DNA from: Thalassobius sp965218685
Lineage (GTDB): Bacteria > Pseudomonadota > Alphaproteobacteria > Rhodobacterales > Rhodobacteraceae
DNA: 64,000 bases
Direction: 5' to 3'
NCBI RefSeq assembly: GCF_965218685.1
Contig: NZ_OZ244657.1
Span: 1,674,001-1,738,000, forward strand
Part shown: positions 16,642 to 24,315 of the stretch, one piece after another
How positions within the stretch are numbered: position 1 is the stretch's first letter
Layout: each line of letters opens with the position of its first letter
The notes under the pieces: model-generated
What the model saw: the letters and a program-made list of their open reading frames with translations, nothing else
Database searches by the model: none
What the model was told of the DNA's origin: nothing
Made by a program: the position numbers and the translations under genes

Positions 16642-16668
16642 AAAAGGGCCGCATCCGGCCCTTTTTTG
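16642..16668 (-). terminator. Terminator after the Sel1-repeat operon
   Basis: The stem AAAAGGGCCG / CGGCCCTTTT has a CATC loop with T-runs on both sides. It is 15 bases after the stop of the second Sel1 gene and separates that operon from the cytochrome promoter. Confidence 0.85.
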
Positions 16669-16682
16669 ATTTATCGTCCGCG

Positions 16683-17162
16683 TTATGAAATTTGCATCCG
16701 CATCAGCGCACGCCTGGCGTCGGTGTCCCCCGCTTTCGCGGCGCGCTCCAGCCAGAAACGCGCCTGCCCGGTGTCTTGCGGAACGCCCGCACCATCCAGC
16801 AGCGCCATACCATAGTGAAGCATCCCCACCGCATAGCCCTGAAGCGCGGCCTGTTTGACCCAATAGGCGGCCAGTTCAGCATCAACCGGGACGCCCAAAC
16901 CGTTTTCATAGGCATGCGCCGTTAGGATCATCGAAGGCGCGTTCCCCGATCGGGCGCAGTCCAGCAGGGCTTCGAAAGCATCGCTGTGCAGCCCGCCTTT
17001 TTGCGTCTCGTAGACCACCCAGCACCGGAACCCGGCCATGTCGGGACGACGGGCCAGTTCTTGTCTGAGCATGGTGATCCCGCCTTCGTCTGGGTTTACC
17101 GTTCCCAGGTCATCGGCCGCAGCCGGAGACGCCAGCAACAGCGCGGTCAAAAGCCATTTCAT
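16683..17162 (-). CDS. Secreted Sel1-repeat protein (short)
   Basis: 159 residues with signal peptide MKWLLTALLLASPAAA. Two to three Sel1/TPR-like repeats are visible: SMILTAHAYENGLGVPVDAELAAYWVKQAA and a second at AVGMLHYGMALLDGAGVP followed by ARFWLERAAKAGD. Two Cys upstream (FRCWVVYE, LLDCARSG) could pair. Sel1 proteins are usually scaffolds for protein-protein contacts. It follows the other Sel1 gene by 15 bases and both lie under the strongest palindrome of the island, pointing to a periplasmic helper role in quinoprotein metabolism that I cannot define further. Confidence 0.85.
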   Translation of the reverse strand: MKWLLTALLLASPAAADDLGTVNPDEGGITMLRQELARRPDMAGFRCWVVYETQKGGLHSDAFEALLDCARSGNAPSMILTAHAYENGLGVPVDAELAAYWVKQAALQGYAVGMLHYGMALLDGAGVPQDTGQARFWLERAAKAGDTDARRALMRMQIS

Positions 17163-17177
17163 ACGTGTATCCTTTGA

Positions 17178-17717
17178 TTAGAACAGCGGAGCGTATTTCC
17201 AGTTGTCAGCGTCGGGCGTGACCTCGTCCAGATCATAGCCCGCGCCCTGAAGGCGTTTGGCGATCTGAAGACCTTCGGTTGCGGCCTGATCTACATACTG
17301 GCGACCCAGTGTTTCGTTCTTGGTCACACCGTGGCCGCGCATCAGGTCCAGGCCATAGTTGAACTTGCCCACCGGATCGCCCGCATCGGCGGCTTGCTTA
17401 TCCCAATTGGCCGCGGAATCCGGGTCGTATTCGGCGCCCAGACCATTGTTGTCCAGCTGGCTCATCCAGGTCATCGCACCGGTATAGCCCGCGTTGGCGC
17501 AGGCTTCGAACAGGCGGCGGGCCAGCTCGTGGCGGCCAGACTTGGTGATGTAGTATCCGGTGGCGCAGGTGGTCATATCCAACACGCCTTCATCCACGTT
17601 GCGCATCACCCGGCCAAAACCGGTGTCCTGCGGGTTCAGAATGCCCCCGGGGTCGTCCTCTTGGGCGCTGGCGGCGGTGCCCAGAACGAGGGCGGCAATC
17701 AGTACGGTGCGTTTCAT
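17178..17717 (-). CDS. Secreted Sel1-repeat protein, first gene of a two-gene operon
   Basis: 179 residues with signal peptide MKRTVLIAALVLGTAASA and ribosome site AGGAGG. Sel1-like repeats are AGYTGAMTWMSQLDNNGLGA and PVGKFNYGLDLMRGHGVTKN. A Cys pair surrounds the first helix (DMTTCATGYYITKSGRHELA, then FEACANAGY). It is paralogous in design to the next gene (signal, leader, Cys pair, repeats), suggesting duplication and divergence. Upstream is the most perfect copy of the island palindrome. Confidence 0.85.
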   Translation of the reverse strand: MKRTVLIAALVLGTAASAQEDDPGGILNPQDTGFGRVMRNVDEGVLDMTTCATGYYITKSGRHELARRLFEACANAGYTGAMTWMSQLDNNGLGAEYDPDSAANWDKQAADAGDPVGKFNYGLDLMRGHGVTKNETLGRQYVDQAATEGLQIAKRLQGAGYDLDEVTPDADNWKYAPLF

Positions 17718-17775
17718 GTGTCATCCTCCTGGCGCGGATTGTACCGCACGCGGCGCTTTCGCTTAAGGCTGTCGT

Positions 17776-17797
17776 GGTCGTACGACCTTGGTCGTAG
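17776..17797 (-). promoter_or_regulatory. PQQ-island palindrome, best copy, upstream of Sel1 operon
   Basis: Two overlapping inverted repeats: GGTCGTACGACC (17776-17787) and TACGACC-TT-GGTCGTA (17781-17796, 7-base perfect arms). They lie 59-80 bases before the first Sel1 gene, just after the stop of the ABC permease gene. Confidence 0.75.
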
Positions 17798-17800
17798 GCG

Positions 17801-18589
17801 TCAGGATTTGCGGCGCAGCAACCCGCGCGCCGGATCATAGCCCCACAGTGCCAGCGCGATCAGGACCACGCCCGCCAGGCAGGTCCAGCCAAGCGCGGGC
17901 AGGTTAAGCTGGCCGTACAGAGCAAAGCGGATCAGCTCGACCGCGTGGGTAAAGGGGTTCACCGCGCAGATATCATGCAGGATCTCCGAGCTTTCGGCCA
18001 TTTTCCACAGCGGGTACAGGGCCGAGGACAGGAAAAACATCGGGAAGATGACAAAGTTCATCACGCCTGCGAAATTCTCTAGCTGCGAGATGGTTGAACT
18101 GAGTGCCAGCCCCAGCGCGCCCAGCATCACTCCGGCGATCAGAAGTGCGGGCAGCACAAGCACATAGCCCATGGGCGGAAAGGTGATGCCGTAAATCGCG
18201 GCGATGACAAGGAAGGTATAGACCTGAAAGCATGAAATAACGGTCGAGGAGATCAGGCGGCACATCAGCAACCACCATCGCGGCAGGGGGCTGGTCAGCA
18301 GCAGCCGCATCGAGCCCATCTCGCGATCATAGACAAGGCTCAGGCTGCTTTGCATCCCGTTGAACAGCACGATCATCCCGCACAGGCCGGGGACGATGTA
18401 GATGTCATAGGTGATATAGGTCTCGTACGGCGGGGTGATCGACAGGCCCAGGGCGGCTCGGAACCCGGCGGCGAAGACGACAAGCCAGACCAGCGGACGT
18501 ACCAGCGCGGCGATAAACCGGCCGCGTTGGCGGGTGAACCGCAAAGCCTCGCGGATCAGGATGGCGCGCAGGGCGATCAGCCAGCTCAT
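17801..18589 (-). CDS. ABC-2 type permease of the PQQ/lanthanide-associated transporter (PedC/LutF-like)
   Basis: 262 residues with six predicted membrane segments in ABC-2 arrangement; the cytosolic loop YDREMGSMRLLLTSPLPRWW is typical of this permease class. It corresponds to the permease of the PQQ-dependent alcohol dehydrogenase-associated ABC systems, counterparts of which (Pseudomonas PedA1A2BC, Methylorubrum LutAEF) are implicated in lanthanide uptake. The start overlaps the ATPase stop by ATGA. Direction and substrate of transport are inferred only from those relatives. Confidence 0.85.
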   Translation of the reverse strand: MSWLIALRAILIREALRFTRQRGRFIAALVRPLVWLVVFAAGFRAALGLSITPPYETYITYDIYIVPGLCGMIVLFNGMQSSLSLVYDREMGSMRLLLTSPLPRWWLLMCRLISSTVISCFQVYTFLVIAAIYGITFPPMGYVLVLPALLIAGVMLGALGLALSSTISQLENFAGVMNFVIFPMFFLSSALYPLWKMAESSEILHDICAVNPFTHAVELIRFALYGQLNLPALGWTCLAGVVLIALALWGYDPARGLLRRKS

Positions 18590-19305
18590 GCGTCGGCCCC
18601 CGTCAGCGTCAGGAAATAGTCGGCCAATGCCCGTTGTCCCCTAAGAGCGCCGCAATGCCCGTCGGCCAGAATCTCGCCTTGATGCAGCACGATCAGCCGA
18701 TCCGCATCGCGCACCTCGTCCGTCAGGTGGGTGGTCCACAGGACGGTCAGATTTTGGTCATTGGCCAGATCATGGACGTGGTCGGTGATGCTGCGCCGTG
18801 CCTCGGCGTCCAGCCCCACGGTGGGTTCGTCCAGCAGCAAAACGCTGGGCGAATGGATCAGGGCGCGGGCGATTTCTGTGCGTCGGCGGTGGCCTCCGTT
18901 CAGATCGCGCGCACGTTCATGGGCGCGCTCGGCCATGCCCAGACGTTCCAGCGCAGCGTCGATCCGTTTGCGCGCGTCGCGCCCAGAAAGACCGTGCAGA
19001 GCGGCGAAATAACTGAGGTTGCGGTGGACCGTCAGGTCCAGATCCAGTGTGGTCTGCTGGAACACGACGCCGATTTCCGCCAGCGCCTTGCGGGGTTCGC
19101 GAGCGATGTCGTGGCCCGCGACGGTGATTGTGCCATCAGATGTGGTAAACAGCCGTGTAAGCAGGCCCATCAGAGTGGATTTGCCTGCCCCGTTCGGCCC
19201 CAGAAGCGCGCAGAACTCGCCCGGTTGGACGCTGAAACTGACCCCCTTCAAAGCCAGTTTCGGCCCGTATGCAAAGCGGACATCCTGCGCGCTAAGTCCC
19301 GTCAC
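18586..19305 (-). CDS. ABC transporter ATP-binding protein of the PQQ/lanthanide-associated system (PedA1/LutE-like)
   Basis: 239 residues. Walker A is GPNGAGKSTL, Walker B is SVLLLDEPTVGLD, the Q-loop is in VVFQQTTLDLDL, and the switch His is in WTTHLTDEV. The signature is LNGGHRRRTEIARAL rather than LSGGQ, which I recall as usual for this subfamily rather than a defect. It overlaps both neighbours by four bases. It would energise the adjacent ABC-2 permease. The relatives implicated in lanthanide uptake make a metal or metallophore the most economical substrate, but this is inference. Confidence 0.9.
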   Translation of the reverse strand: MTGLSAQDVRFAYGPKLALKGVSFSVQPGEFCALLGPNGAGKSTLMGLLTRLFTTSDGTITVAGHDIAREPRKALAEIGVVFQQTTLDLDLTVHRNLSYFAALHGLSGRDARKRIDAALERLGMAERAHERARDLNGGHRRRTEIARALIHSPSVLLLDEPTVGLDAEARRSITDHVHDLANDQNLTVLWTTHLTDEVRDADRLIVLHQGEILADGHCGALRGQRALADYFLTLTGADA

Positions 19306-19757
19306 TTAATGGTGATCTCCAGCCGTTGGGTTTCCCCGGTCGAGCCGGGCACCTTCAGATAGTAGCTGCCGGGTTTGATCGCGACAAATCCTATCTCCAT
19401 CTCGCCGGCCTCGTCGAATTCCACGGAATCTACGCCCAAGGGGCGAATCTCCAGCCCCTCGACAACGATCTCATCCACCCAGATCGCCCGGAAGAATTCG
19501 GGTCCGACCAGCGCCAGTTCCTGGCTGCCGTCGCCCTGGATTTCGAATTCGTAGTAAGTGCCCGATTTCAGCACCCAAGGCGCGTCGGTCAAAGGCATTC
19601 CGGCGGACAGGATAATGGGGGGCAGGTCCTCTTTGTTCTTGGCGGACAGAATGCCGGCCATGCCGAACTTCATGTCGTCATCATCGTCGTCACCGGCCAT
19701 CGCACCAGTGGGCAGGGCCAGGGCGGCCATTACGGTCACGATTGCAGAAATACGCAT
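19302..19757 (-). CDS. Small exported protein with hexa-Asp N-terminus in the transporter operon
   Basis: 151 residues. The signal peptide (MRISAIVTVMAALALPTGAMA) is followed immediately by GDDDDDDMKFGMAG, so the mature N-terminus would carry six Asp in a row. The rest is beta-rich (YYEFEIQGDGSQELALVGPE, then VAIKPGSYYLKVPG) with an immunoglobulin or cupredoxin-like feel, but it lacks the His/Cys/Met copper ligands and has no Cys at all. I do not recognise the family. It lies between the beta-propeller gene (17-base gap) and the ATPase gene (4-base overlap), so it is part of the transporter. A role in binding a hard cation such as a lanthanide is a testable inference from the Asp run and context. 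Confidence 0.75.
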   Translation of the reverse strand: MRISAIVTVMAALALPTGAMAGDDDDDDMKFGMAGILSAKNKEDLPPIILSAGMPLTDAPWVLKSGTYYEFEIQGDGSQELALVGPEFFRAIWVDEIVVEGLEIRPLGVDSVEFDEAGEMEIGFVAIKPGSYYLKVPGSTGETQRLEITIK

Positions 19758-19774
19758 GAGAATACTCCCAAATT

Positions 19775-20731
19775 TTACGGTCGCAGCGCCGCGCCCCAGG
19801 GGAAGCGGCCGACCTTGATGGTTTTGATGGGTTTGCGTTTGGCGACGTCGATCACCGTGACATCCCCGGACACGCCGTTCGTGGTGAACAGCAGCGATTT
19901 GTCGGTGTTAAAGGCCATGTGCCAGACGCGGCGACCGACCAGGATGTAATCCTCGACCTGGTAGGTGTCGGCATTCACCACGGCCACGTGGTTCGAGGGC
20001 CCAAGGGCAACAAAGGCGGTTTTTTCATCGCCCGTCAGTTCAAAGCCAACGGGCTGCACACGGTCGGGGTGCACGCCTTTGACCTCAAAGCGTATCTTGG
20101 CCTTTTCGGCCTGTGTCGCGACGTCGAAGACACTAATGGTGCCGCCGATTTCCGCGCTGACCCACAGTTCCTGGCCATGTTTCACGAATTCAGCGTGGCG
20201 GGGGCGGGCGTCGACCAGCGTGTTGGCGAACAGCTGCTGCGATTCCGTGTCGATCCAATGCGCCATGTTGGTGGTTTCCGAGGTGGTAATGGCGATCTTG
20301 CCATCTGGGCTGACGGCCATGCCCTCGGGTTCGATGCCCACGTCGATCTGGGCGATCACGCTGCGGGTTTCGGTGTCCACAACGGTGGTGATCGCGTCAT
20401 CTTCGTTCGCGATATACAGGTGCCGGTCGTTGGGATGCAGCACGAATTGTTCCGGATCCTCGCCCGAGGGCAGGTTGTGCAGGATTTCCCCCGTGTCTGG
20501 GTCCATCACTTGCACCGTGTCGCTGTCACTGGCGCAGATATAGACCCGCGAATAATCCTTGGAAAAGGTCACTCCGCGCGGGCGTTCGCCCGTGGGGATG
20601 GTGCGGATCACCTCCAGCGTAGCGACGTCGATCACGCTGACCGTGTCGTCCTTTTCATTGGTGACCCAGATTTCCTCGGCCGTGGCGGGCAGGGCACCTG
20701 CCAGCAGAAGGGGGAGAAGATAGCGTTTCAT
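19775..20731 (-). CDS. Periplasmic YVTN beta-propeller, PQQ-catabolism associated (PedA2/LutD-like)
   Basis: 318 residues, start ATG 20731 with signal peptide MKRYLLPLLLAGALPATA; the start overlaps the upstream stop (ATGA). It has repeated YVTN-type blades such as NEKDDTVSVIDVATLEVIRT, ASDSDTVQVMDPDTGEILH and ANEDDAITTVVDTETRSVIA, seven in all by eye. It matches the propeller proteins that accompany PQQ dehydrogenase ABC transporters. No heme or metal motif is evident. The Asp-rich inter-blade turns could bind cations, but they are a general feature of the fold. Confidence 0.9.
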   Translation of the reverse strand: MKRYLLPLLLAGALPATAEEIWVTNEKDDTVSVIDVATLEVIRTIPTGERPRGVTFSKDYSRVYICASDSDTVQVMDPDTGEILHNLPSGEDPEQFVLHPNDRHLYIANEDDAITTVVDTETRSVIAQIDVGIEPEGMAVSPDGKIAITTSETTNMAHWIDTESQQLFANTLVDARPRHAEFVKHGQELWVSAEIGGTISVFDVATQAEKAKIRFEVKGVHPDRVQPVGFELTGDEKTAFVALGPSNHVAVVNADTYQVEDYILVGRRVWHMAFNTDKSLLFTTNGVSGDVTVIDVAKRKPIKTIKVGRFPWGAALRP

Positions 20732-21894
20732 TCGAAGGCCTCGCATTTGCTTTCGGGGCGGTCCAGCCCCAGCGTGTCCAGTTCGGTGCGTTGATGCAGG
20801 AACCCCTCAAGCGGAGCCTGCGCGACCATCGCGCCGCCGCTGACAAGGGGGATCGTCTGGCGCAGCTGGCCGTTCCAGCCGCGATAGGACAGAGGCCGGC
20901 CTTTGAAACCGGCCAGTTGGAAGTCGTCCGACAGGATATAGGCGCGCAGGCGGGCGGCATCATCGGATTTTGTGCGCGTCGCGGCCTCGGAGATCGAGCG
21001 GACGGCGGCCCAGGCGGCATAGTCCACGGGGCGCATGTCCCGGCCCGCAAGCTCGCGGAAACGGTTCTGCATCTGCACCGCGCCCCATTGTTCAACCACC
21101 CGGTCCCAAGCCACGGGCACCAGATTGACCGAGCCCGCCACCGGGCGCGGGCGCCATGTATTGAAGGGGATGTAGCGGCCGAAATCGTTCAGCTCGTCCG
21201 CGATCAGCAGCAAATCATAGTCACCGAAATCCTGCGTGAACAGCGGCACCTCTTGCGCTGCATTGCGACGCATATCGGCGTCAAAGGCCCAGGTTTTCTG
21301 CGCCTTGATCTTCTGTCCGAATTTCCGCGCGCTGCGGTCCAGCGCGTTTGCAAAGGCCACGTCCGAAGGGTGTTCACCAACAATCATCGCCAGTTTGGTC
21401 CAGCGTTTCTTGGTCACGAATTGCATCAGCGCATCGGCCCGCATCGCCTGGCTGGGCAGGGTGTGCAACAGGTTGGCGCGGCACCCCTTATCCCGCAGAT
21501 CCGAGGCCGGATCGGTAACGTTGAACAAGATCGCGTCCTGCGCGCCGGGCAGGTCTGCCACCTGCTGCATCTGCGCGCCAGGCATGTCCAGAAGGACCAG
21601 CTTGGACGCGTCGAACGCGGTTTTCGCAGCCGAAAGAATGTCGCCCCCAACAGGGACCGAGATCACGTCTAACTCATATGAATGTCCCAGGAATTTTCCG
21701 GTGGTCAAGCTGTCGGACACCGCCAGGGTTGCGCCCTTGATTCCCAGATCCTCGGGGATTGGGTCAAGGTTCGACAGAACCGGTGGGCGATCCTGTTCCA
21801 AACGCAAATAAACCATGTCCAACGCCAGTTCGGCGGTAGCCGAAAGCGTTGAAGCCGCCCAAATGGCAGCGGACAAAAACAGTGGCGCTTTCAT
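20728..21894 (-). CDS. Periplasmic substrate-binding protein of the PQQ-associated ABC system (PedB/LutA-like)
   Basis: 388 residues, start ATG 21894 after GGGAGGAC with a signal peptide (MKAPLFLSAAIWAASTLSATA). The fold is that of branched-chain amino-acid-type binding proteins (AIVGEHPSDVAF-like MIVGEHPSDVAFANALDRSA; DYDLLLIADELNDFGRYIPF). I assign it to the PQQ-dependent alcohol dehydrogenase-associated binding-protein family. It is the first gene of a five-gene operon running to the permease. The divergent neighbour is the PedF-like cytochrome, and two palindromes lie between them. The ligand is unknown; lanthanide uptake relatives are the best guide. Confidence 0.87.
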   Translation of the reverse strand: MKAPLFLSAAIWAASTLSATAELALDMVYLRLEQDRPPVLSNLDPIPEDLGIKGATLAVSDSLTTGKFLGHSYELDVISVPVGGDILSAAKTAFDASKLVLLDMPGAQMQQVADLPGAQDAILFNVTDPASDLRDKGCRANLLHTLPSQAMRADALMQFVTKKRWTKLAMIVGEHPSDVAFANALDRSARKFGQKIKAQKTWAFDADMRRNAAQEVPLFTQDFGDYDLLLIADELNDFGRYIPFNTWRPRPVAGSVNLVPVAWDRVVEQWGAVQMQNRFRELAGRDMRPVDYAAWAAVRSISEAATRTKSDDAARLRAYILSDDFQLAGFKGRPLSYRGWNGQLRQTIPLVSGGAMVAQAPLEGFLHQRTELDTLGLDRPESKCEAFE

Positions 21895-21943
21895 GTGTCC
21901 TCCCAAGTGAGTCAAAGGTAGCCAAACGCCGGTTGGCGGACCA

Positions 21944-21959
21944 TTAGACCAAGGTCGCG
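21944..21959. promoter_or_regulatory. PQQ-island palindrome, proximal copy in transporter/pedF divergent promoter
   Basis: TTAGACCAAGGTCGCG carries the core ACC-AA-GGTCG, 50-65 bases before the binding-protein start and about 96-111 before the cytochrome start. Confidence 0.55.
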
Positions 21960-21972
21960 CTTTGCCCCGAGG

Positions 21973-21991
21973 TTAAACCAAGGTCGAATAT
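21973..21991. promoter_or_regulatory. PQQ-island palindrome, distal copy in transporter/pedF divergent promoter
   Basis: TTAAACCAAGGTCGAATAT, beginning 29 bases after the first copy and 64-82 bases before the cytochrome start. The GGTCGAATA right half matches those before coxG and pqqA. Confidence 0.6.
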
Positions 21992-22054
21992 CCACGTCGC
22001 ATCATTGACGAGTATCTATGCTGCAGACGCAAAACGAACGGGAGGATGACCCCG

Positions 22055-22732
22055 ATGAAAACCCTTAAGCTGACCGCACTTGGTCTGATTCTGTCGGCTT
22101 CGATGGCCCATGCCCATGGTGATGTGGCGCCGCAGCCGATGAACACCGATGCCCTGCCCGACGTGGGCGAAGAGTGGCTGACCGAAAACCCCTATCGCTC
22201 GCAAGGCGACGAGGTCTGGGGCGCCGCAGTCGAAATCGGTGACAGTGGCTATAACCAGAACTGTGCACGCTGCCACGGTCTGGGTGCTGTGTCCGGTGGC
22301 TTGGCCCCCGACCTGCGCTATCTTGAGGCCGAGGAATTCGGCGATGAATGGTATGTCGAACGGTTCCGCACCGGCTATACTCAGAACGGAATCACCAAGA
22401 TGCCCGCTTTTGGCGAGCTGCTGGGCCAAAAAGCGGCCTGGGCCATCCGGACCTATATCGAAACCCGTCCGGATGACGGCGAGCTGGACGAATTCTCGGA
22501 CCGCCTGAAAGCGATCCGTGACGAGCTGCAAGGCATGGGTGCGGGCGCCTCGGGTGACCGTGACGCGCTGCTGGCCGAGCTGCAAGGCATCGCCGAGCAG
22601 ATCGAAACCGGCTCGGGTGCGCCGCTGGCGGACAGCGTCGCTTATCGCGCTGCCAAGCTGATCGCGGGCGATAGCCCCGATTATCTGGCCGCCGCCGAGG
22701 CACTGACAATCGGACTTTCCGCAGCACATTAG
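22055..22732 (+). CDS. pedF: Cytochrome c-550 PedF-like, with C-terminal extension
   Basis: 225 residues. ATG 22055 is chosen because GGGAGGA is nine bases upstream (ATG 22046 touches it). Signal peptide MKTLKLTALGLILSASMAHA; the mature start HGDVAPQPM is the typical PedF opening. Heme site CARCH is at 70-74 (NQNCARCHGLGAVSGGLAPD) and the Met ligand is Met116 (TKMPAFGELLG). Residues 140-225 form a charged, helical extension beyond the usual single-heme domain. PedF is the electron acceptor of quinoprotein ethanol dehydrogenases. It is followed 17 bases later by the MoxJ-like gene and divergent from the transporter operon. Confidence 0.88.
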   Translation: MKTLKLTALGLILSASMAHAHGDVAPQPMNTDALPDVGEEWLTENPYRSQGDEVWGAAVEIGDSGYNQNCARCHGLGAVSGGLAPDLRYLEAEEFGDEWYVERFRTGYTQNGITKMPAFGELLGQKAAWAIRTYIETRPDDGELDEFSDRLKAIRDELQGMGAGASGDRDALLAELQGIAEQIETGSGAPLADSVAYRAAKLIAGDSPDYLAAAEALTIGLSAAH

Positions 22733-22749
22733 GCGGAAGAAAGGGGCAC

Positions 22750-23652
22750 ATGATCAAGCCACTCCTCTCCCTCGGGCTCGGGCTTTGTCTGACCCTCCTG
22801 GCCGGAACCCCATCCCTGGCCAGATGCGCTGATCATGTGCCCCAACTCAAACCCCAGAATGCCTCGCGTGATATCGTGGGGCAGGATCTGGACACGATTC
22901 AGCAGCGTGGGTTTATCACCTTCGCTGCTTACGAGGATTTCCCCCCTTGGTCCTATGAAGAGAACGGTAAGATCACTGGCGTGGATATCGAGATCGGCCG
23001 CCTGATCGCCGCTGATCTGGGGGTCGAGGCGCGGTTCAAACTGGTCGCCGCGGGCGAAACCCTGGATGCAGACCTGCGCAACTGGCTGTGGAAGGGCCCC
23101 ATTGTGGGGGGCTCGGTCGCCAACGTGATGTTGCATGTCCCCTATGACAGCGATTTCGCCTGCCGGGTCGAACAGGTGGTCTTTACCGGGCAATACCATG
23201 TCGAGGAAATCGCGATCGCCTATCGCAAGGACGCCTATCCCGACGATCCGCCCATCCCTGCTTATTTCCGTTTTGACAGTGTCGCGGTCGAAAATGACTC
23301 GATCGCCGATTTCTACCTGTCCGCCTTTCCGGGTGGGCAGCTTGGCCAGCACGTTCAACGCTATGCCTCTCCTGCGCAGGCGATGGGGGCCCTGGCGCGC
23401 GGCGACAGCAAGGCCGCGATGGGCACGCTGGCGCAGCTTGAATTCGGCCTGACCCCTGAAACGGCTGTGCACACACCGCCCCTGCCGGGCTTTGCCAAGG
23501 GCAAATGGACCATCGGCGTGGGCGTGCATTTCTCGTATCGTCCGCTGGCCTATGCGGTGGATGACGCGATTTTCGCTGCTCTGCAGGATGGCCGGATGGC
23601 CCGCATATTCTCGGACTTTGGTATAAGCCTGTCAGCGCCCGAACTTCGCTGA
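22750..23652 (+). CDS. Quinoprotein dehydrogenase-associated periplasmic binding protein (MoxJ/XoxJ-like)
   Basis: 300 residues with signal peptide (IKPLLSLGLGLCLTLLAGTPSLA). It has the solute-binding family 3 fold: FITFAAYEDFPPWSYEENG and ITGVDIEIGRLIAADLGVEA in lobe one, RPLAYAVDDAIFAALQDG near the end. This family (MxaJ/XoxJ) accompanies PQQ methanol and ethanol dehydrogenases; XoxJ has been proposed to help activate the apo-enzyme rather than import a solute. Two Cys (LARCADHVP and SDFACRVEQ) may pair. It is probably co-transcribed with the pedF gene. Confidence 0.88.
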   Translation: MIKPLLSLGLGLCLTLLAGTPSLARCADHVPQLKPQNASRDIVGQDLDTIQQRGFITFAAYEDFPPWSYEENGKITGVDIEIGRLIAADLGVEARFKLVAAGETLDADLRNWLWKGPIVGGSVANVMLHVPYDSDFACRVEQVVFTGQYHVEEIAIAYRKDAYPDDPPIPAYFRFDSVAVENDSIADFYLSAFPGGQLGQHVQRYASPAQAMGALARGDSKAAMGTLAQLEFGLTPETAVHTPPLPGFAKGKWTIGVGVHFSYRPLAYAVDDAIFAALQDGRMARIFSDFGISLSAPELR

Positions 23653-23653
23653 T

Positions 23654-23673
23654 CTACGCCTTTGGTCGAATAG
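23654..23673 (+). promoter_or_regulatory. PQQ-island palindrome upstream of coxG
   Basis: TACGCC-TT-TGGTCGAATAG starts right after the stop of the MoxJ-like gene and 54-73 bases before coxG. It places the coxGSLM set in the same putative regulon. Confidence 0.6.
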
Positions 23674-23726
23674 CGCAAAATCCATTTCCGCTGCCTGATA
23701 GAAGTCAGAGACGATGGAGACCCGCT

Positions 23727-24290
23727 ATGGAACTGAAGGATACTAAAGAGATCGCAGCCCCCCGCGCCGATGTGTGGACCGCGCTTTTGTCAGCCGACGT
23801 GCTGAAGGAATGCGTACCGGGCTGCCAGGAAATGACCGGCTCGCCCGCTGACGGGTTCGAGGCCACGGTCGTGCAAAAGGTCGGCCCGGTGAAGGCTACC
23901 TTCAAGGGGGCGGTGACCCTCTCGGACATTGTCGAGGGCGAAAGCCTGACCTTAACCGGTGAAGGCAAGGGTGGCGCTGCCGGCTTTGCCAAGGGCGGTG
24001 CCAAGGTGCATCTGGCCGACAACGGCGCAGGTACCCTGCTGTCCTACGAGGTCGATGCCAAAGTCGGCGGCAAGCTGGCCCAGCTGGGCAGCCGCATCAT
24101 CGACAGTTTTGCCAAAAAGATGGCCGACCAGTTCTTTGAACGGTTCCAGGGCGCGGTCGAGGGCGACGCCCCCGCAGAAGAAACACCCGCCGCGGCCGTG
24201 GCCGAAGCGGTTGCCGAAGTGGTCCAAGAGGCCACCCAGGAAGCGGCCCCCAAGAAAAAGGGCCTGCTGAAACGGTTGTTCGGCGGCTAA
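23727..24290 (+). CDS. coxG: CoxG-like SRPBCC-domain protein with basic C-terminal tail
   Basis: 187 residues. An SRPBCC (START-like) domain spans about 1-145 (MELKDTKEIAAPRADVWTAL; LKECVPGCQEMTG). An Ala/Glu/Val-rich linker follows (ETPAAAVAEAVAEVVQEATQ), and the end is KKKGLLKRLFGG, a short amphipathic basic helix likely to touch the membrane. CoxG proteins anchor aerobic CO dehydrogenase to the membrane or bind its quinone partner. Here it precedes coxSLM of form II, so it should serve that enzyme. Ribosome site GGAGA precedes the ATG. Confidence 0.88.
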   Translation: MELKDTKEIAAPRADVWTALLSADVLKECVPGCQEMTGSPADGFEATVVQKVGPVKATFKGAVTLSDIVEGESLTLTGEGKGGAAGFAKGGAKVHLADNGAGTLLSYEVDAKVGGKLAQLGSRIIDSFAKKMADQFFERFQGAVEGDAPAEETPAAAVAEAVAEVVQEATQEAAPKKKGLLKRLFGG

Positions 24291-24315
24291 CAGAATTTGC
24301 ATCAGGGAGGATACA

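Noticed and set aside
18586..19305. ABC ATPase signature LNGGHRRR as a broken or inactive ATPase
   Set aside because: Walker A, Walker B, Q-loop and switch His are intact, and this signature is, as I recall, normal for the PQQ-associated subfamily.
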